Assembly (NCBI RefSeq): GCF_005508865.1
Contig: NZ_SCOM01000001.1
Coordinates: 868,001-932,000 of the forward strand
Direction: 5' to 3'
DNA: 64,000 nucleotides
Source of the DNA: Pseudomonas sp. F(2018)
Lineage (GTDB): Bacteria > Pseudomonadota > Gammaproteobacteria > Pseudomonadales > Pseudomonadaceae
This document shows, in pieces, positions 14,979 through 23,853 of this stretch (positions are counted from its first letter, which is position 1; each line of letters opens with the position of its first letter). Position numbers and translations under genes: made by a program. The notes beneath the pieces are model-generated. The model ran no database searches, was not told the DNA's origin, and was given only the letters and a program-made list of their open reading frames with translations.

Positions 14979-16019
14979 TCAGCCCTCCTGTGCTCGATAG
15001 GCTCCAGGTGTCAGCCCGGTCCACTTCTTGAAGGCCCGATGGAAGGCCGAGGGCTCGGAGAAGCCGAGCTGTTCGGCCAGGTCCTGGATCGACAGCTCGT
15101 CGCGACCCAGGTGGTAGATCGCCAGGTCGCGGCGCAGGTGGTCCTTGAGTTCCTGAAAGCTGCTGCCTTCCTCGCGCAGGTGGCGGCGCAGGGTCTGCGG
15201 GCTGATGTGCAGCTGCACGGCGACGCTCTCCAGGTCCGGCCAGTGCGCACAGTCGCGGCCGAGCAGGCGGCGGATGCGGCTGGTCAGGCTGTCGCCGCCA
15301 TCCGGACGGGCCAGCAGGTCGGCCGGCGAGTGTTCGAGGAACTGCTTGAGCGTGCGTTCGTCCTGCAGCAGCGGCATGCCTAGGTAGCGGCTGTGGAACA
15401 GCAGGCCGGTGTATGTGGCGTCGAAGCGGCGCGGGCAGGGGAACAACAGGTCGTACTCGGCGCTGTGCGATGGCTCGGGGTGGGCGAAGCTGGCTTCTTC
15501 CAGGCGGATGCGCTGGCCGATCAGCCAGCTGCCGAGGCGGTGCCAGATCACCAGCAGGCTCTCGGTGAGGAAGTGGTCCGGGTCCCACAGAGCCGAGCTG
15601 TCCAGGGTCAGGCGCACCCATTCGCCCTCGCGCTGCAGTTGCACCCGCGGCGCGTCGGGGAACAGGCCGTAGAACAGCATGCCGCGCACCAGGGCCTTTT
15701 CCAGGCTGTGGCAGTGGATGATGGCGTGGCACATCATGGCGAAGGTGCCGCGCTTGCTGGGGATGGCGCCGAAGCCCATGTACTCATCGTCGAGCAGCGC
15801 CCACAGGCCTTGCAGCAGGCGGGTGAACTGTTCGGGGGCCAGGCGTGCGCGCGGTTCTTCGAGCAGCGCCGGCTGGATGCCCACTTCGCGCAGCAGGGCG
15901 GCGTAGTCGTAGCCCTGGCGGTCGGCACCGCGCAAGGCGGCGCGGACGAAGTGGCTGGCGATGGTGCGTTCGCGCATGGCGTGGCTCGGCGTGAAGGTGC
16001 CCGGATGGTAAGGCGCCAT
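14979..16019 (-). CDS. AraC-family regulator with N-terminal arabinose-binding-like domain
   Basis: 346 residues from ATG 16019. The N-terminal two thirds match the Arabinose_bd type found in Pseudomonas regulators of lipid and virulence genes. The C-terminus (about 245-345) has two helix-turn-helix motifs, VAVQLHISPQTLRRHLREEG and IQDLAEQLGFSEPSAFHRAFKKWTG (each part of the AraC signature). A TTG five codons upstream is possible. The target is unknown; the gene downstream, 70 bases away, is the 158-aa unknown. Confidence 0.85.
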   Translation of the reverse strand: MAPYHPGTFTPSHAMRERTIASHFVRAALRGADRQGYDYAALLREVGIQPALLEEPRARLAPEQFTRLLQGLWALLDDEYMGFGAIPSKRGTFAMMCHAIIHCHSLEKALVRGMLFYGLFPDAPRVQLQREGEWVRLTLDSSALWDPDHFLTESLLVIWHRLGSWLIGQRIRLEEASFAHPEPSHSAEYDLLFPCPRRFDATYTGLLFHSRYLGMPLLQDERTLKQFLEHSPADLLARPDGGDSLTSRIRRLLGRDCAHWPDLESVAVQLHISPQTLRRHLREEGSSFQELKDHLRRDLAIYHLGRDELSIQDLAEQLGFSEPSAFHRAFKKWTGLTPGAYRAQEG

Positions 16020-16060
16020 GGCGGGGTGGAACAAGTTTCGTGGGCGAGGCCATCAACGGT

Positions 16061-16158
16061 CCCTCACCCTAACCCTCTCCCGGGGGAGAGGGGATATATG
16101 TCCGAGGCTTTGGACGTCAGCCACCCGCTACCTTCGGGAGAGGGGCCGGGGGTGAGGG
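16061..16158. repeat. Inverted CCCTCACCC/CCCTCTCCC repeat element
   Basis: The left arm at 16061-16081 (CCCTCACCC, CCCTCTCCC) is answered by a right arm at 16136-16158 (GGGAGAGGGG, GGGGTGAGGG). The left arm also forms its own hairpin at 16073-16092. The right arm matches the sequence after metE at 1461-1482. It looks like an interspersed Pseudomonas repeat between convergent or tandem genes. Confidence 0.6.
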
Positions 16159-16176
16159 CGTGTTGGTCTGCCGCGA

Positions 16177-17895
16177 TCAATGAGCAAGCAGCTGCCAGGC
16201 GAGCAGAACGGCCAGGATCAGGCTTGCGCCACGCCAAAACAGCAGCGGGTTGCGTTCCAGCAGTGGCGGGCGGGCGCGGTCGAGGTATTCGGCGCTGGGC
16301 TGGCGCAGGTCGTGGATGAACTCGGAGAGCTCGGCGTGGCGGCGGTTCGGGTCGGGGTGCAGGGCCTTGCGCAGCACCTCGTCGATCCAGGGCGGGATGC
16401 TGCGCTCGGCATCCTGCACCGAGTGATAGACCAGGCGCAGTTGCTCGGCGCGGTTGCGGCACTTGGCGACTTCGGCGCCGTAGGGCAGACGGCCGCTCAG
16501 CAGCTGGTAGGCGATCACGGCCAGGGAGAACAGGTCCGAGCGTGGCGAGCCGGCCTCGCCGATGAAGTATTCCGGAGCCATGTACTGCAGGGTGCCCGGC
16601 AGCGGGTTCTGCACGCGCTGCGGGGCCTGCTCGCTGAGGCCGGCGACCCGCGCCGAGCCGAAGTCGATCAGCCTGACGGTGCCGGTGGCGTCGATCAGCA
16701 GGTTATCCGGGCGCAGGTCCTGGTGCAGCATCTCCAGGCGGTGGAAGGCCTGCAGGCCACGGGCGATCTGCTCGACCAGGTCGCGCACCTTTTCTACGCC
16801 CGGCCGGGGGTTGTCGACCATCCACTGGCGCAGGGTCTGCCCCTCGATGTACTCGGTGACGCTGTACAGGTAGCTGCGCCGGCGGGTCTGTGCCGGGGCC
16901 TTGAGCACGTGCGCACTGTCGATGCGGCGGGCGATCCATTCCTCGGTCAGCAGCCGCTCCAGGTGCGCGCGGTCGTGCTGCAGTTCGGTGGCCGGGGCCT
17001 TGAGCGCCACCGGCGTCTTGCCGTCCAGCGCCAGGTACACGTGGCTGCGGCTACTGGCGTGGATCTCGCGCACGATGCGGTAGCCGTCGAACTCCATGCG
17101 CGCCTGCAGCAGCGGCGGCAGGGCCAGGTCGCCGACCCGTTGCTGCAGCTCGCCGGCATCCTGGCGCGGCAGCTGGTCGATGCGCACCAGCTGCACGGTG
17201 AGGTTGTCGTCGCTGCCGCGCGAGTAGGCCTGCTGCACCAGGGTGCGGGCGGCGCCGTCCAGGTCGTCGCCATAGGCGCGGATCAGGGCGGCCATGGCGG
17301 CTGGTTCGAGGTACTCGTGCACGCCATCGCTGGTCAGCAGGAAGATGTCGCCCGGCTCCAGGGCCAGTTGGCGGTAGTCCAGCTCCAGGTGCGGGCCTAC
17401 GCCGAGGGCGCGGCTCAGGTAGCTGGTGTCACGCGAGACCCACAGGCGGTGGTCCTCGGTCAGGCGTTCCAGGGCGCCGTCGCGCAGGCGCTGGATGCGA
17501 GTGTCGCCGGCGTGGAACAGGTGCGCGGTGGTGGCCTTGAGTACCAGGGCGCTGAGAGTGCAGACGTAGCCACGGTCCATGTCGTAGCGGTACTGGCTCT
17601 GCCGCGTCTGTGCGTGCAGCCAGGAGTTGGCGGCCATCAGCACGCGCCAGGCGGACTTCTTCACCGACCAGGCGTCGGAGGTGCAGTAGTAGTCTTCGAG
17701 GAAGCTGCTCACCGCCGCTTCGCTGGCGATATGGCTGACGGCGCTGCTGCCGATGCCGTCGGCCAGGGCGATGGCGATGCCCTTGGTGGAGAGCTGGGGT
17801 TCGTCGGGAATGCACAGGCCGTGGAAGTCCTGGTTGACCTCCTTGCGCCCCTTGTCGGAGTGCTGGCCGACGGAAATCCGCAGTTGGCTGCTCAT
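16177..17895 (-). CDS. PP2C phosphatase-Ser/Thr kinase fusion with C-terminal membrane anchor
   Basis: 572 residues. Residues 1-240 form a PP2C-type phosphatase (LADGIGSS, AGDTRI, LTSDGV, GSDDNLTVQLV, with metal-binding Asp residues). Residues 270-530 form a eukaryotic-like protein kinase with VALKAPA (Lys), HQDLRPDNLLI in place of HRD and LIDFGSARV. A single transmembrane helix ends the protein (about 550-570). The kinase loop keeps its Asp and Asn, so activity is plausible. It lies 43 bases downstream of the FNT transporter in the nirBD operon. A similar protein accompanies the assimilatory nitrite reductase genes of P. aeruginosa (PA1782, from memory). Its role in nitrate assimilation is not established. 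Confidence 0.9.
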   Translation of the reverse strand: MSSQLRISVGQHSDKGRKEVNQDFHGLCIPDEPQLSTKGIAIALADGIGSSAVSHIASEAAVSSFLEDYYCTSDAWSVKKSAWRVLMAANSWLHAQTRQSQYRYDMDRGYVCTLSALVLKATTAHLFHAGDTRIQRLRDGALERLTEDHRLWVSRDTSYLSRALGVGPHLELDYRQLALEPGDIFLLTSDGVHEYLEPAAMAALIRAYGDDLDGAARTLVQQAYSRGSDDNLTVQLVRIDQLPRQDAGELQQRVGDLALPPLLQARMEFDGYRIVREIHASSRSHVYLALDGKTPVALKAPATELQHDRAHLERLLTEEWIARRIDSAHVLKAPAQTRRRSYLYSVTEYIEGQTLRQWMVDNPRPGVEKVRDLVEQIARGLQAFHRLEMLHQDLRPDNLLIDATGTVRLIDFGSARVAGLSEQAPQRVQNPLPGTLQYMAPEYFIGEAGSPRSDLFSLAVIAYQLLSGRLPYGAEVAKCRNRAEQLRLVYHSVQDAERSIPPWIDEVLRKALHPDPNRRHAELSEFIHDLRQPSAEYLDRARPPLLERNPLLFWRGASLILAVLLAWQLLAH

Positions 17896-17938
17896 GCTGG
17901 AACGGCGTGGGCCCCGCCGGCTGGCGGGGCCGCGGGGC

Positions 17939-18751
17939 TCAGACGAAGGAGCGCTTCGGCGCGGTCTTCACATGGGTGGCGTAGAGCGTCAGGCCGGTGA
18001 AGGCCAGGCCACCGACCAGGTTGCCCAGGGCGGTGGGGATCTCGTTCCACAGCATGTAGTCCATCACCGAGAAGTCGCCGCCCATGATCATCGCCGAGGG
18101 GAACAGGAACATGTTCACCACCGAGTGCTCGAAGCCCATGTAGAAGAACAGCATGATCGGCATCCACATGGCGATGGTCTTGCCGCTGACGGTGGTGGAG
18201 ATCATCGCGCCGACCACGCCCATGGACACCATCCAGTTGCACAGCATGCCGCGCAGGAAGATGGTCAGCCAGCCGGCCACGCCGTACTCGGCGTAGCCCA
18301 GGGTGCGGGCCTCGCCGATGTGCGAGATCTTCTCGCCGATCACCCCGGGCTCGGTGGAGAAGCCGTAGGTGAAGACGAAGGCCATCATGAAGGCCACGGT
18401 CAGCGCGCCGGCGAAGTTGCCGGTGAACACCAGGCCCCAGTTCTTCAGCACGCCGCCGACGGTGACGCCGGGGCGCTTGTCCAGCAAGGCCAGCGGGGTG
18501 AGGACGAACACCCCGGTGAGCAGGTCGAAACCCATCAGGTAGAGCATCACGAAGCCGACCGGGAACAGCACGGCGCCGAGCAGCGGCGAGCCGGTCTGCA
18601 CGCTGATGCTGACGGCGAAGACGGCGGCCAGGGCGAGGATGGCGCCGGCCATGAAGGCGCGGATCAGGGTGTCGCGGGTGGACATGTAGATCTTCGATTC
18701 GCCGGCATCGACCATCTTGGTGGCGAACTCGGCAGGGACCAGATAGGACAT
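17939..18751 (-). CDS. Formate/nitrite transporter family (NirC-like) channel
   Basis: 270 residues from ATG 18751 (MSYLVPAEFATK); an upstream opening would only add a proline-rich extension. Six hydrophobic segments are present and the FNT signature region reads GNFAGA with a later NMFLFP segment. These pentameric channels pass nitrite or formate across the inner membrane. Placement between nirD and the kinase, on the same strand, points to nitrite import for NirBD. Spacing to nirD is 54 bases. Confidence 0.9.
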   Translation of the reverse strand: MSYLVPAEFATKMVDAGESKIYMSTRDTLIRAFMAGAILALAAVFAVSISVQTGSPLLGAVLFPVGFVMLYLMGFDLLTGVFVLTPLALLDKRPGVTVGGVLKNWGLVFTGNFAGALTVAFMMAFVFTYGFSTEPGVIGEKISHIGEARTLGYAEYGVAGWLTIFLRGMLCNWMVSMGVVGAMISTTVSGKTIAMWMPIMLFFYMGFEHSVVNMFLFPSAMIMGGDFSVMDYMLWNEIPTALGNLVGGLAFTGLTLYATHVKTAPKRSFV

Positions 18752-18805
18752 GGCAGTGCTCTCTGTCGGAAACGGGGAGGGCGCCGCGCTAGGCGGCACC
18801 AGGGC

Positions 18806-19156
18806 TCAGCGGAGGATCTGTACCTGCTCGCCGTGCAGGCGCACCGGCCATACCGGCAGCTGCTGCTCGGGGTATTCCAGGCAGCCGCCGTCACTTAGGC
18901 GGTAGTGCTGCTTGTACAGCGGCGAGGCGATCACCAGCTCGCCCTGCAGGTGGCCGATGATGCCGCGGCCGATCACGTTGGCCCCGGACTTGGGGTCGCG
19001 GTTGCCGATGGCGAAGACTTTCTGCTCAGTATCCGGCAGGTAGAACAGGGCGACCTGCTCACCGCCAGCCAGGGCCACCACGCCGGAGTTGGCCACCAGG
19101 TCGGCGGCGCTGCACAGCGGTTGCCAGGCGTTGTCGAGTTGGGTTGCTGTGCTCAT
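18806..19156 (-). CDS. nirD: Nitrite reductase (NADH) small subunit
   Basis: 116 residues of the NirD type, a Rieske-like fold that supports the large subunit. The usual Rieske ligands (CxH...CxxH) are absent: the corresponding segment reads AIGNRDPKSGANVIGRG, as in other NirD proteins. It therefore should not bind a [2Fe-2S] cluster. The start ATG shares one base with the nirB stop (TGATG), so translation is coupled. Confidence 0.92.
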   Translation of the reverse strand: MSTATQLDNAWQPLCSAADLVANSGVVALAGGEQVALFYLPDTEQKVFAIGNRDPKSGANVIGRGIIGHLQGELVIASPLYKQHYRLSDGGCLEYPEQQLPVWPVRLHGEQVQILR

Positions 19157-21714
19157 CAGACGGCCTCCATGGTCACGGGGATCAGTTCGAGTTCGTTGTC
19201 ACGCGCCGGGCGGCGCTGGCCGCGTTCGCGGACGAAGTGGATGTCCGGGTCGCCGCCGCGCTCGTTGACGAAGGTGCGGAAGCGCTTGAGCTTCTCCTCG
19301 TCCTTGAGGGCGTTGGCCCATTCGCATTCGTAGCGGTCGACCACCAGCTGCATCTGCGCCTCCAGCTCGGCACCCAGACCCAGGCTGTCGTGGATGACCA
19401 CGTCCTTGAGGTAGTCCAGGCCGCCTTCCAGGGATTCGCGCCACACCGAGGTGCGCTGCAGCTTGTCGGCGGTGCGGATGTAGAACATCAGCACGCGGTC
19501 GATGTAGCGCACCAGGGTGGCGTCATCCAGATCGGTGGCGAACAGCTCGGCGTGGCGTGGGCGCATGCCGCCGTTGCCGCAGACGTAGAGGTTCCAGCCG
19601 TTCTCGGTGGCGATCACGCCGATGTCCTTGCTCTGCGCCTCGGCGCATTCGCGGGTGCAGCCGGAGACGGCGAACTTGATCTTGTGCGGCGAGCGCAGGC
19701 CCTTGTAGCGGTCCTCCAGCAGCAGCGCCATACCGACGCTGTCCTGAACGCCGTAGCGGCACCAGGTGCTGCCGACGCAGCTCTTCACGGTACGCAGGGA
19801 CTTGCCATAGGCATGGCCGGTCTCGAAGCCGGCGGCGATTAGTTCGCCCCAGATCTCCGGCAGCTCGTGCAGCTGGGCGCCGAACAGGTCGATGCGCTGG
19901 CCGCCGGTGATCTTGGTGTAGAGGTCGTACTTCTTCGCCACCGCGCCGATGGCGATCAGGCCGTCCGGGGTGATCTCGCCGCCGGGGATGCGCGGCACCA
20001 CCGAGTAGGTGCCGTTCTTCTGCATGTTGGCCATGAAGGTGTCGTTGGTGTCCTGCAGCGGCACCAGCGCCGGGTTCATGATCGGCTTGTTCCAGCAGGA
20101 GGCGAGGATCGAGCCCACCGCCGGCTTGCAGATATCGCAGCCGACGTGGCCACGGCCGTGCTTGGCCAGCAGCGACTCAAAGGTCTCGTGACCCTCGACG
20201 CGAACGAAGTGGTAGAGCTCCTGGCGGGTGTAGGCGAAGTGCTCGCACAGGCTCTTGTCGACTTCCACGCCGCGGGCGGTGAGTTCGTGCTCCACCACCT
20301 GCTTGAGCAGCGCCGCGCAGCCGCCGCAACCGGTAGCCGCCTTGGTGCAGGCCTTGACCCCGGCGATGTCGCTGCAGCCGCCGTCGATGGCCGAGCAGAT
20401 CGCGCCCTTGCTGACGTTGTGGCAGGAGCAGATGGTGGCGGTATCCGGCAGGGCATCGGCACCCAGCGCCGGCGCACCTTCGCCGGCCGGCATGATCAGG
20501 CTGGCCGGGTCTTCCGGCAGCTTGATGCCGTTCTGTGCGTACTGCAGCAGGGTGTCGTAGTAGCTGTTGTCGCCGACCAGCACGGCGCCGAGTACCTGCT
20601 TGCCGTCGGCGGAAACGACCAGGCGGCGATAGCTGGAGGTGGCTTCGTCGATGTAGCGGTAGCTCTTGGCGCCGGGCATGGCGCCGTGGGCGTCGCCGAT
20701 GGAGCCGACGTCCACGCCGAGCAGCTTGAGCTTGGTCGACATGTCCGCGCCGAGGAAGGGCGAGCCTTCCTGGCCGCACAACTGGGCCGCCACCAGGCGG
20801 GCCATCTGGTAGCCGGGAGCGACCAGGCCGAAGATGCTGCCGTTCCAGGCCGCACACTCGCCGATGGCGAAGATGTGCTCGTCGCTGGTCAGGCACTGGT
20901 CGTTGATGTTGATGCCGCCGCGCGGACCCAGCTCCAGGCCACAGGCGCGGGCCAGGGCGTCCTGCGGGCGGATGCCGGCGGAGAACACGATCAGGTCGGT
21001 TTCCAGGAAGTCCTCACCGGCGAAGTTCATGCGGTAGCGGTACTCGCTACCGGCGCAGATCGACTGGGTGGCTTTGGACAGGTGCACGCCGACGCCCAGG
21101 TCCTCGATGCGCTGCTTCAGCGCCGCGCCGCCGAAGTCGTCCAGCTGTACCGGCATCAGGCGCGGGGCGAATTCCACCACGTGGGCTTCCAGGCCCAGGG
21201 ACTTCAGCGCGTTGGCCGCTTCCAGGCCGAGCAGGCCGCCACCGACTACCACGCCACGGCGCTTGCCTTTGGCGGCGGCGCGGATGCCGTCGAGATCGTC
21301 GAGGGTGCGGTAGACCAGGCGCGAGTCGCCCTCGGCGCCTTCGATCGGCGGTACGAAGGGATAGGAGCCGGTGGCCAGCACCAGTTTGTCGTAGCCGAAG
21401 CGGCCCTTGGCGGTGACCACCTCGCGCTTGGCGCGGTCGATCTCCAGCACCTGGGCGGACAGGTGCAGGGTCAGGCCGTCCTCTTCATAGAGAGAGGCGG
21501 CGCTCATGGCCAGGGACTCGGCATCGCGGCCGCCGAAGTATTCGGACAGGTGCACGCGGTCGTAGGCGCGCTGGGCTTCCTCGCCGAACACCTCGATGCG
21601 GTAGTGCGCCAGGGCGCCATTGGCGAGCAGTTGCTCGACGCAGTTGTGGCCGACCATGCCGTTGCCGACGACGATCAGTCGTTGCTTGTCAGTGGTAGCG
21701 TCTGTGCTGTTCAT
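19156..21714 (-). CDS. nirB: Assimilatory nitrite reductase (NADH) large subunit
   Basis: 852 residues reducing nitrite to ammonium with NAD(P)H in the cytoplasm. Order of parts: FAD/NAD-binding reductase (about 10-330, GNGMVGHNC and VVGGGLLGLEAA), BFD-type [2Fe-2S] domain (Cys residues in CSCHNV and TGCGGC near 430-475), then the nitrite/sulfite reductase halves. Siroheme and [4Fe-4S] ligands are in SCVGSTWC and SGCTRECAEA. All domains look complete. It is the first gene of nirB-nirD-FNT-kinase and is preceded by a long regulatory leader. Confidence 0.96.
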   Translation of the reverse strand: MNSTDATTDKQRLIVVGNGMVGHNCVEQLLANGALAHYRIEVFGEEAQRAYDRVHLSEYFGGRDAESLAMSAASLYEEDGLTLHLSAQVLEIDRAKREVVTAKGRFGYDKLVLATGSYPFVPPIEGAEGDSRLVYRTLDDLDGIRAAAKGKRRGVVVGGGLLGLEAANALKSLGLEAHVVEFAPRLMPVQLDDFGGAALKQRIEDLGVGVHLSKATQSICAGSEYRYRMNFAGEDFLETDLIVFSAGIRPQDALARACGLELGPRGGININDQCLTSDEHIFAIGECAAWNGSIFGLVAPGYQMARLVAAQLCGQEGSPFLGADMSTKLKLLGVDVGSIGDAHGAMPGAKSYRYIDEATSSYRRLVVSADGKQVLGAVLVGDNSYYDTLLQYAQNGIKLPEDPASLIMPAGEGAPALGADALPDTATICSCHNVSKGAICSAIDGGCSDIAGVKACTKAATGCGGCAALLKQVVEHELTARGVEVDKSLCEHFAYTRQELYHFVRVEGHETFESLLAKHGRGHVGCDICKPAVGSILASCWNKPIMNPALVPLQDTNDTFMANMQKNGTYSVVPRIPGGEITPDGLIAIGAVAKKYDLYTKITGGQRIDLFGAQLHELPEIWGELIAAGFETGHAYGKSLRTVKSCVGSTWCRYGVQDSVGMALLLEDRYKGLRSPHKIKFAVSGCTRECAEAQSKDIGVIATENGWNLYVCGNGGMRPRHAELFATDLDDATLVRYIDRVLMFYIRTADKLQRTSVWRESLEGGLDYLKDVVIHDSLGLGAELEAQMQLVVDRYECEWANALKDEEKLKRFRTFVNERGGDPDIHFVRERGQRRPARDNELELIPVTMEAV

Positions 21715-21757
21715 AGCGTTTCCCGGCCAAAGCTCATCAGGTTTTTTCCCGGCAAAT

Positions 21758-21851
21758 AAAAAGGCGCCTGAAACCTCTCGGTCTCAGGCGCCTTTGCCTG
21801 TTCTGTCCGTCGCCTGCGAGAGGCGCCGTAATGCCCATTGCCAGCGTTGGC
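21758..21851 (-). promoter_or_regulatory. nirB leader: terminator overlapped by an ANTAR-type hexaloop hairpin (NasT target)
   Basis: On the minus strand GGCGCCTGA (21771-21763 complement side) pairs with TCAGGCGCC to form a hairpin at 21763-21792, followed by TTTTT at 21762-21758: an intrinsic terminator about 45 bases before nirB. Just upstream and overlapping it, CAGGC-AAAGGC-GCCTG (21785-21800) forms a hairpin with a six-base loop having A1 and G4. A second hexaloop, GCC-AACGCT-GGC (21840-21851), again has A1 and G4. Two such hairpins with the second excluding a terminator is the pattern bound by ANTAR proteins such as NasT. An additional alternative pairing exists between GGCGCCTCTCG (21827-21817) and CGAGAGG in the terminator. 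The first stem is only three base pairs, so it is weaker evidence. Confidence 0.7.
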
Positions 21852-21909
21852 TGTCGATCGCCTTTGATCGAATGGACGGCCCGAATGTAGCGGGCTCGGA
21901 GCGGACTAT

Positions 21910-21924
21910 GCAGTGGCTGTGCCA
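21910..21924 (-). promoter_or_regulatory. Sigma-54 promoter for nirB
   Basis: Minus-strand TGGCACAGCCACTGC fits the consensus TGGCAC-N5-TTGC with one mismatch and correct GG-GC spacing. Transcription would start near 21898 and pass through the terminator/hexaloop leader before nirB. Nitrogen control by NtrC is the expected activator, but no clear NtrC site was identified. Confidence 0.65.
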
Positions 21925-22127
21925 GTTTCTTCTGGCAGGGCTGCAGCCCTTTGCCGGCGCGGCCTGGCGGCGATCTGGCGAGGTAGGGTGCGGCCGGATC
22001 ACGGACCCAAAAGGAGGCGCGGGAGCGTTGCGTTGCCCCATTGTGATCCGTGCTGGTGCATCGACGGACGCACTTCGCCAGATAGCCTCGGCAGGGCGAT
22101 TGTTTGACCCCTCCGCGCCGCCCTCAC

Positions 22128-22168
22128 GCGGGCGAAATCCCGCCGCACCGTTGGCGGAAATCCGCCAA
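22128..22168 (+). promoter_or_regulatory. Two DctD-like palindromes upstream of dctA
   Basis: TTGGCGGAAATCCGCCAA at 22151-22168 is a perfect dyad, and GCGGGCGAAATCCCGC at 22128-22143 is a related one 23 bases upstream. Both share the GCGG/CGAAATCC-type centre of known DctD activator sites. They sit about 75-115 bases upstream of the sigma-54 promoter, the normal distance for an enhancer. Confidence 0.65.
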
Positions 22169-22240
22169 ATCCATCTCGCTCGAAGTCGTTATTGTCTAAT
22201 AAGTATTTGTAAATAAAGGGATTTCTATTTGTCGATGGCC

Positions 22241-22255
22241 TGGCATAACGCTTGC
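22241..22255 (+). promoter_or_regulatory. Sigma-54 promoter for dctA
   Basis: TGGCATAACGCTTGC matches TGGCAC-N5-TTGC with one mismatch and exact spacing. The start of transcription would be near 22267, leaving a leader of about 115 bases before dctA. Confidence 0.8.
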
Positions 22256-22383
22256 CATGAGTGCTACAGCCCCGCAGTCGGGCACCAACAACAAATCCCT
22301 CCAGAGCAGGAGGGTTAGCACTTTTGAGCTGTCGCATGATCACCCAGGGAAGGCGGTCCGGCGGCAGCGAGCGAGGAACTACC

Positions 22384-23676
22384 ATGACCCGCAAACCCTT
22401 CTACAAGAGCCTGTATGTCCAGGTCCTGGTGGCCATCGCCATCGGCATCCTGCTCGGTCACTTCTACCCCGAGACCGGCGTGGCGCTGAAGCCGCTCGGC
22501 GACGGCTTCGTCAAGCTGATCAAGATGGCCATCGCACCGATCATCTTCTGCACCGTGGTCAGCGGCATCGCCGGCATGCAGGACATGAAGGCCGTGGGCA
22601 AGACCGGCGGCTACGCGTTGCTGTATTTCGAGATCGTCTCCACCCTGGCCCTGGTCATCGGTCTGGTGGTGGTCAACGTGGTGCAGCCGGGCGTGGGCAT
22701 GCACGTCGACCCGAGCACCCTGGATGCCAGCGGCATCGCCGCCTATGCCAAGGCCGGTGAGGCGCAGAGCACCGTGGCCTTCCTGCTCAACGTGATCCCG
22801 GCGACCATCGTCGGCGCCTTCGCCACCGGCGACATCCTGCAGGTGCTGTTCTTCTCGGTGATCTTCGCCTTCGCCCTGCAGCGCATGGGTGACTACGGCA
22901 AGCCGGTACTGGAGTTCATCGACCGCATCGCCCAGGTGATGTTCGGCATCATCAACATGATCATGAAGGTCGCGCCCATCGGTGCCTTCGGCGCCATGGC
23001 CTTCACCATCGGCCAGTACGGCGTCGGCTCGCTGGTGCAGCTGGGCCAGCTGATGCTGTGCTTCTACATCACCTGCGTGTTTTTCGTGCTGGTGGTGCTC
23101 GGTGGCATCGCCCGCGCCCATGGCTTCAGCATCCTCAAGTTCATCCGCTACATCCGCGAGGAGCTGCTGATCGTGCTCGGCACCTCGTCCTCGGAATCGG
23201 CCCTACCGCGCATGCTGGACAAGATGGAGAAGCTCGGCGCGAAGAAGAACGTGGTCGGCCTGGTGATCCCCACCGGCTACTCGTTCAACCTGGACGGCAC
23301 CTCGATCTACCTGACCATGGCCGCGGTGTTCATCGCCCAAGCCACCGACACGCCGATGGACATCAACCACCAGCTGACCCTGCTGGCCGTGCTGCTGATC
23401 GCCTCCAAAGGCGCGGCGGGGGTCACCGGTTCGGGCTTTATCGTGCTCGCTGCCACGCTCTCGGCCGTGGGCCATCTGCCGGTGGCCGGCCTGGCACTGA
23501 TCCTCGGCATCGACCGCTTCATGTCCGAGGCCCGCGCCCTCACCAACCTGGTCGGCAACGGCGTGGCCACCATCGTGGTCGCCAAGTGGTGCAAGCAGCT
23601 GGACGAGGACACCCTGCAGCGCCAGCTGGCCAGTGGTGGCAAGGCGCAGTTGCCGGCCAGCGCTGAGATCGTCTGA
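22384..23676 (+). CDS. dctA: C4-dicarboxylate:H+/Na+ symporter DctA
   Basis: 430 residues of the DAACS (SLC1-like) family, importing succinate, malate and fumarate across the inner membrane. The re-entrant loop motif [12 protein letters not shown], the [14 protein letters not shown] segment and [18 protein letters not shown] are all intact, along with about eight membrane helices. The start ATG at 22384 has GAGGAAC in front; earlier in-frame ATGs would add an unlikely polar extension. It is a single gene with a sigma-54 promoter and its own terminator. DctB/DctD are not in the window. Confidence 0.95.
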   Translation: MTRKPFYKSLYVQVLVAIAIGILLGHFYPETGVALKPLGDGFVKLIKMAIAPIIFCTVVSGIAGMQDMKAVGKTGGYALLYFEIVSTLALVIGLVVVNVVQPGVGMHVDPSTLDASGIAAYAKAGEAQSTVAFLLNVIPATIVGAFATGDILQVLFFSVIFAFALQRMGDYGKPVLEFIDRIAQVMFGIINMIMKVAPIGAFGAMAFTIGQYGVGSLVQLGQLMLCFYITCVFFVLVVLGGIARAHGFSILKFIRYIREELLIVLGTSSSESALPRMLDKMEKLGAKKNVVGLVIPTGYSFNLDGTSIYLTMAAVFIAQATDTPMDINHQLTLLAVLLIASKGAAGVTGSGFIVLAATLSAVGHLPVAGLALILGIDRFMSEARALTNLVGNGVATIVVAKWCKQLDEDTLQRQLASGGKAQLPASAEIV

Positions 23677-23715
23677 GTGTTTTCTCACCGCCCGCGTTGC
23701 GGGCGGTCTCTCCTG

Positions 23716-23742
23716 GCCCGTCCTCCCCGGCGGGCTTTTTTA
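23716..23742 (+). terminator. Terminator after dctA
   Basis: GCCCG at 23716-23720 and CGGGC at 23731-23735 flank a short loop and are followed by TTTTTTATTT. A second GC-rich hairpin (CCGCCCGC-GTT-GCGGGCGG) precedes it at about 23689-23707. Confidence 0.8.
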
Positions 23743-23853
23743 TTTCAGTGAACATTTGTTTGACCGGCTTCACAGCCTGGCGACATGGCGCGAGCCAAGC
23801 GGGGCGGGGCAGGGCATAAATGCGGCCTGCGTAACGACTCTGGAACGGATGCC

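Noticed and set aside
18806..19156. Functional Rieske [2Fe-2S] protein
   Set aside because: The CxH and CxxH ligands are missing, as is usual in NirD; annotated as the small nitrite reductase subunit only.
21937..21950. AGGGCTGCAGCCCT as an NtrC binding site
   Set aside because: A perfect palindrome, but it does not fit the NtrC consensus (GCAC-N7-GTGC type) and is too close to the sigma-54 promoter.
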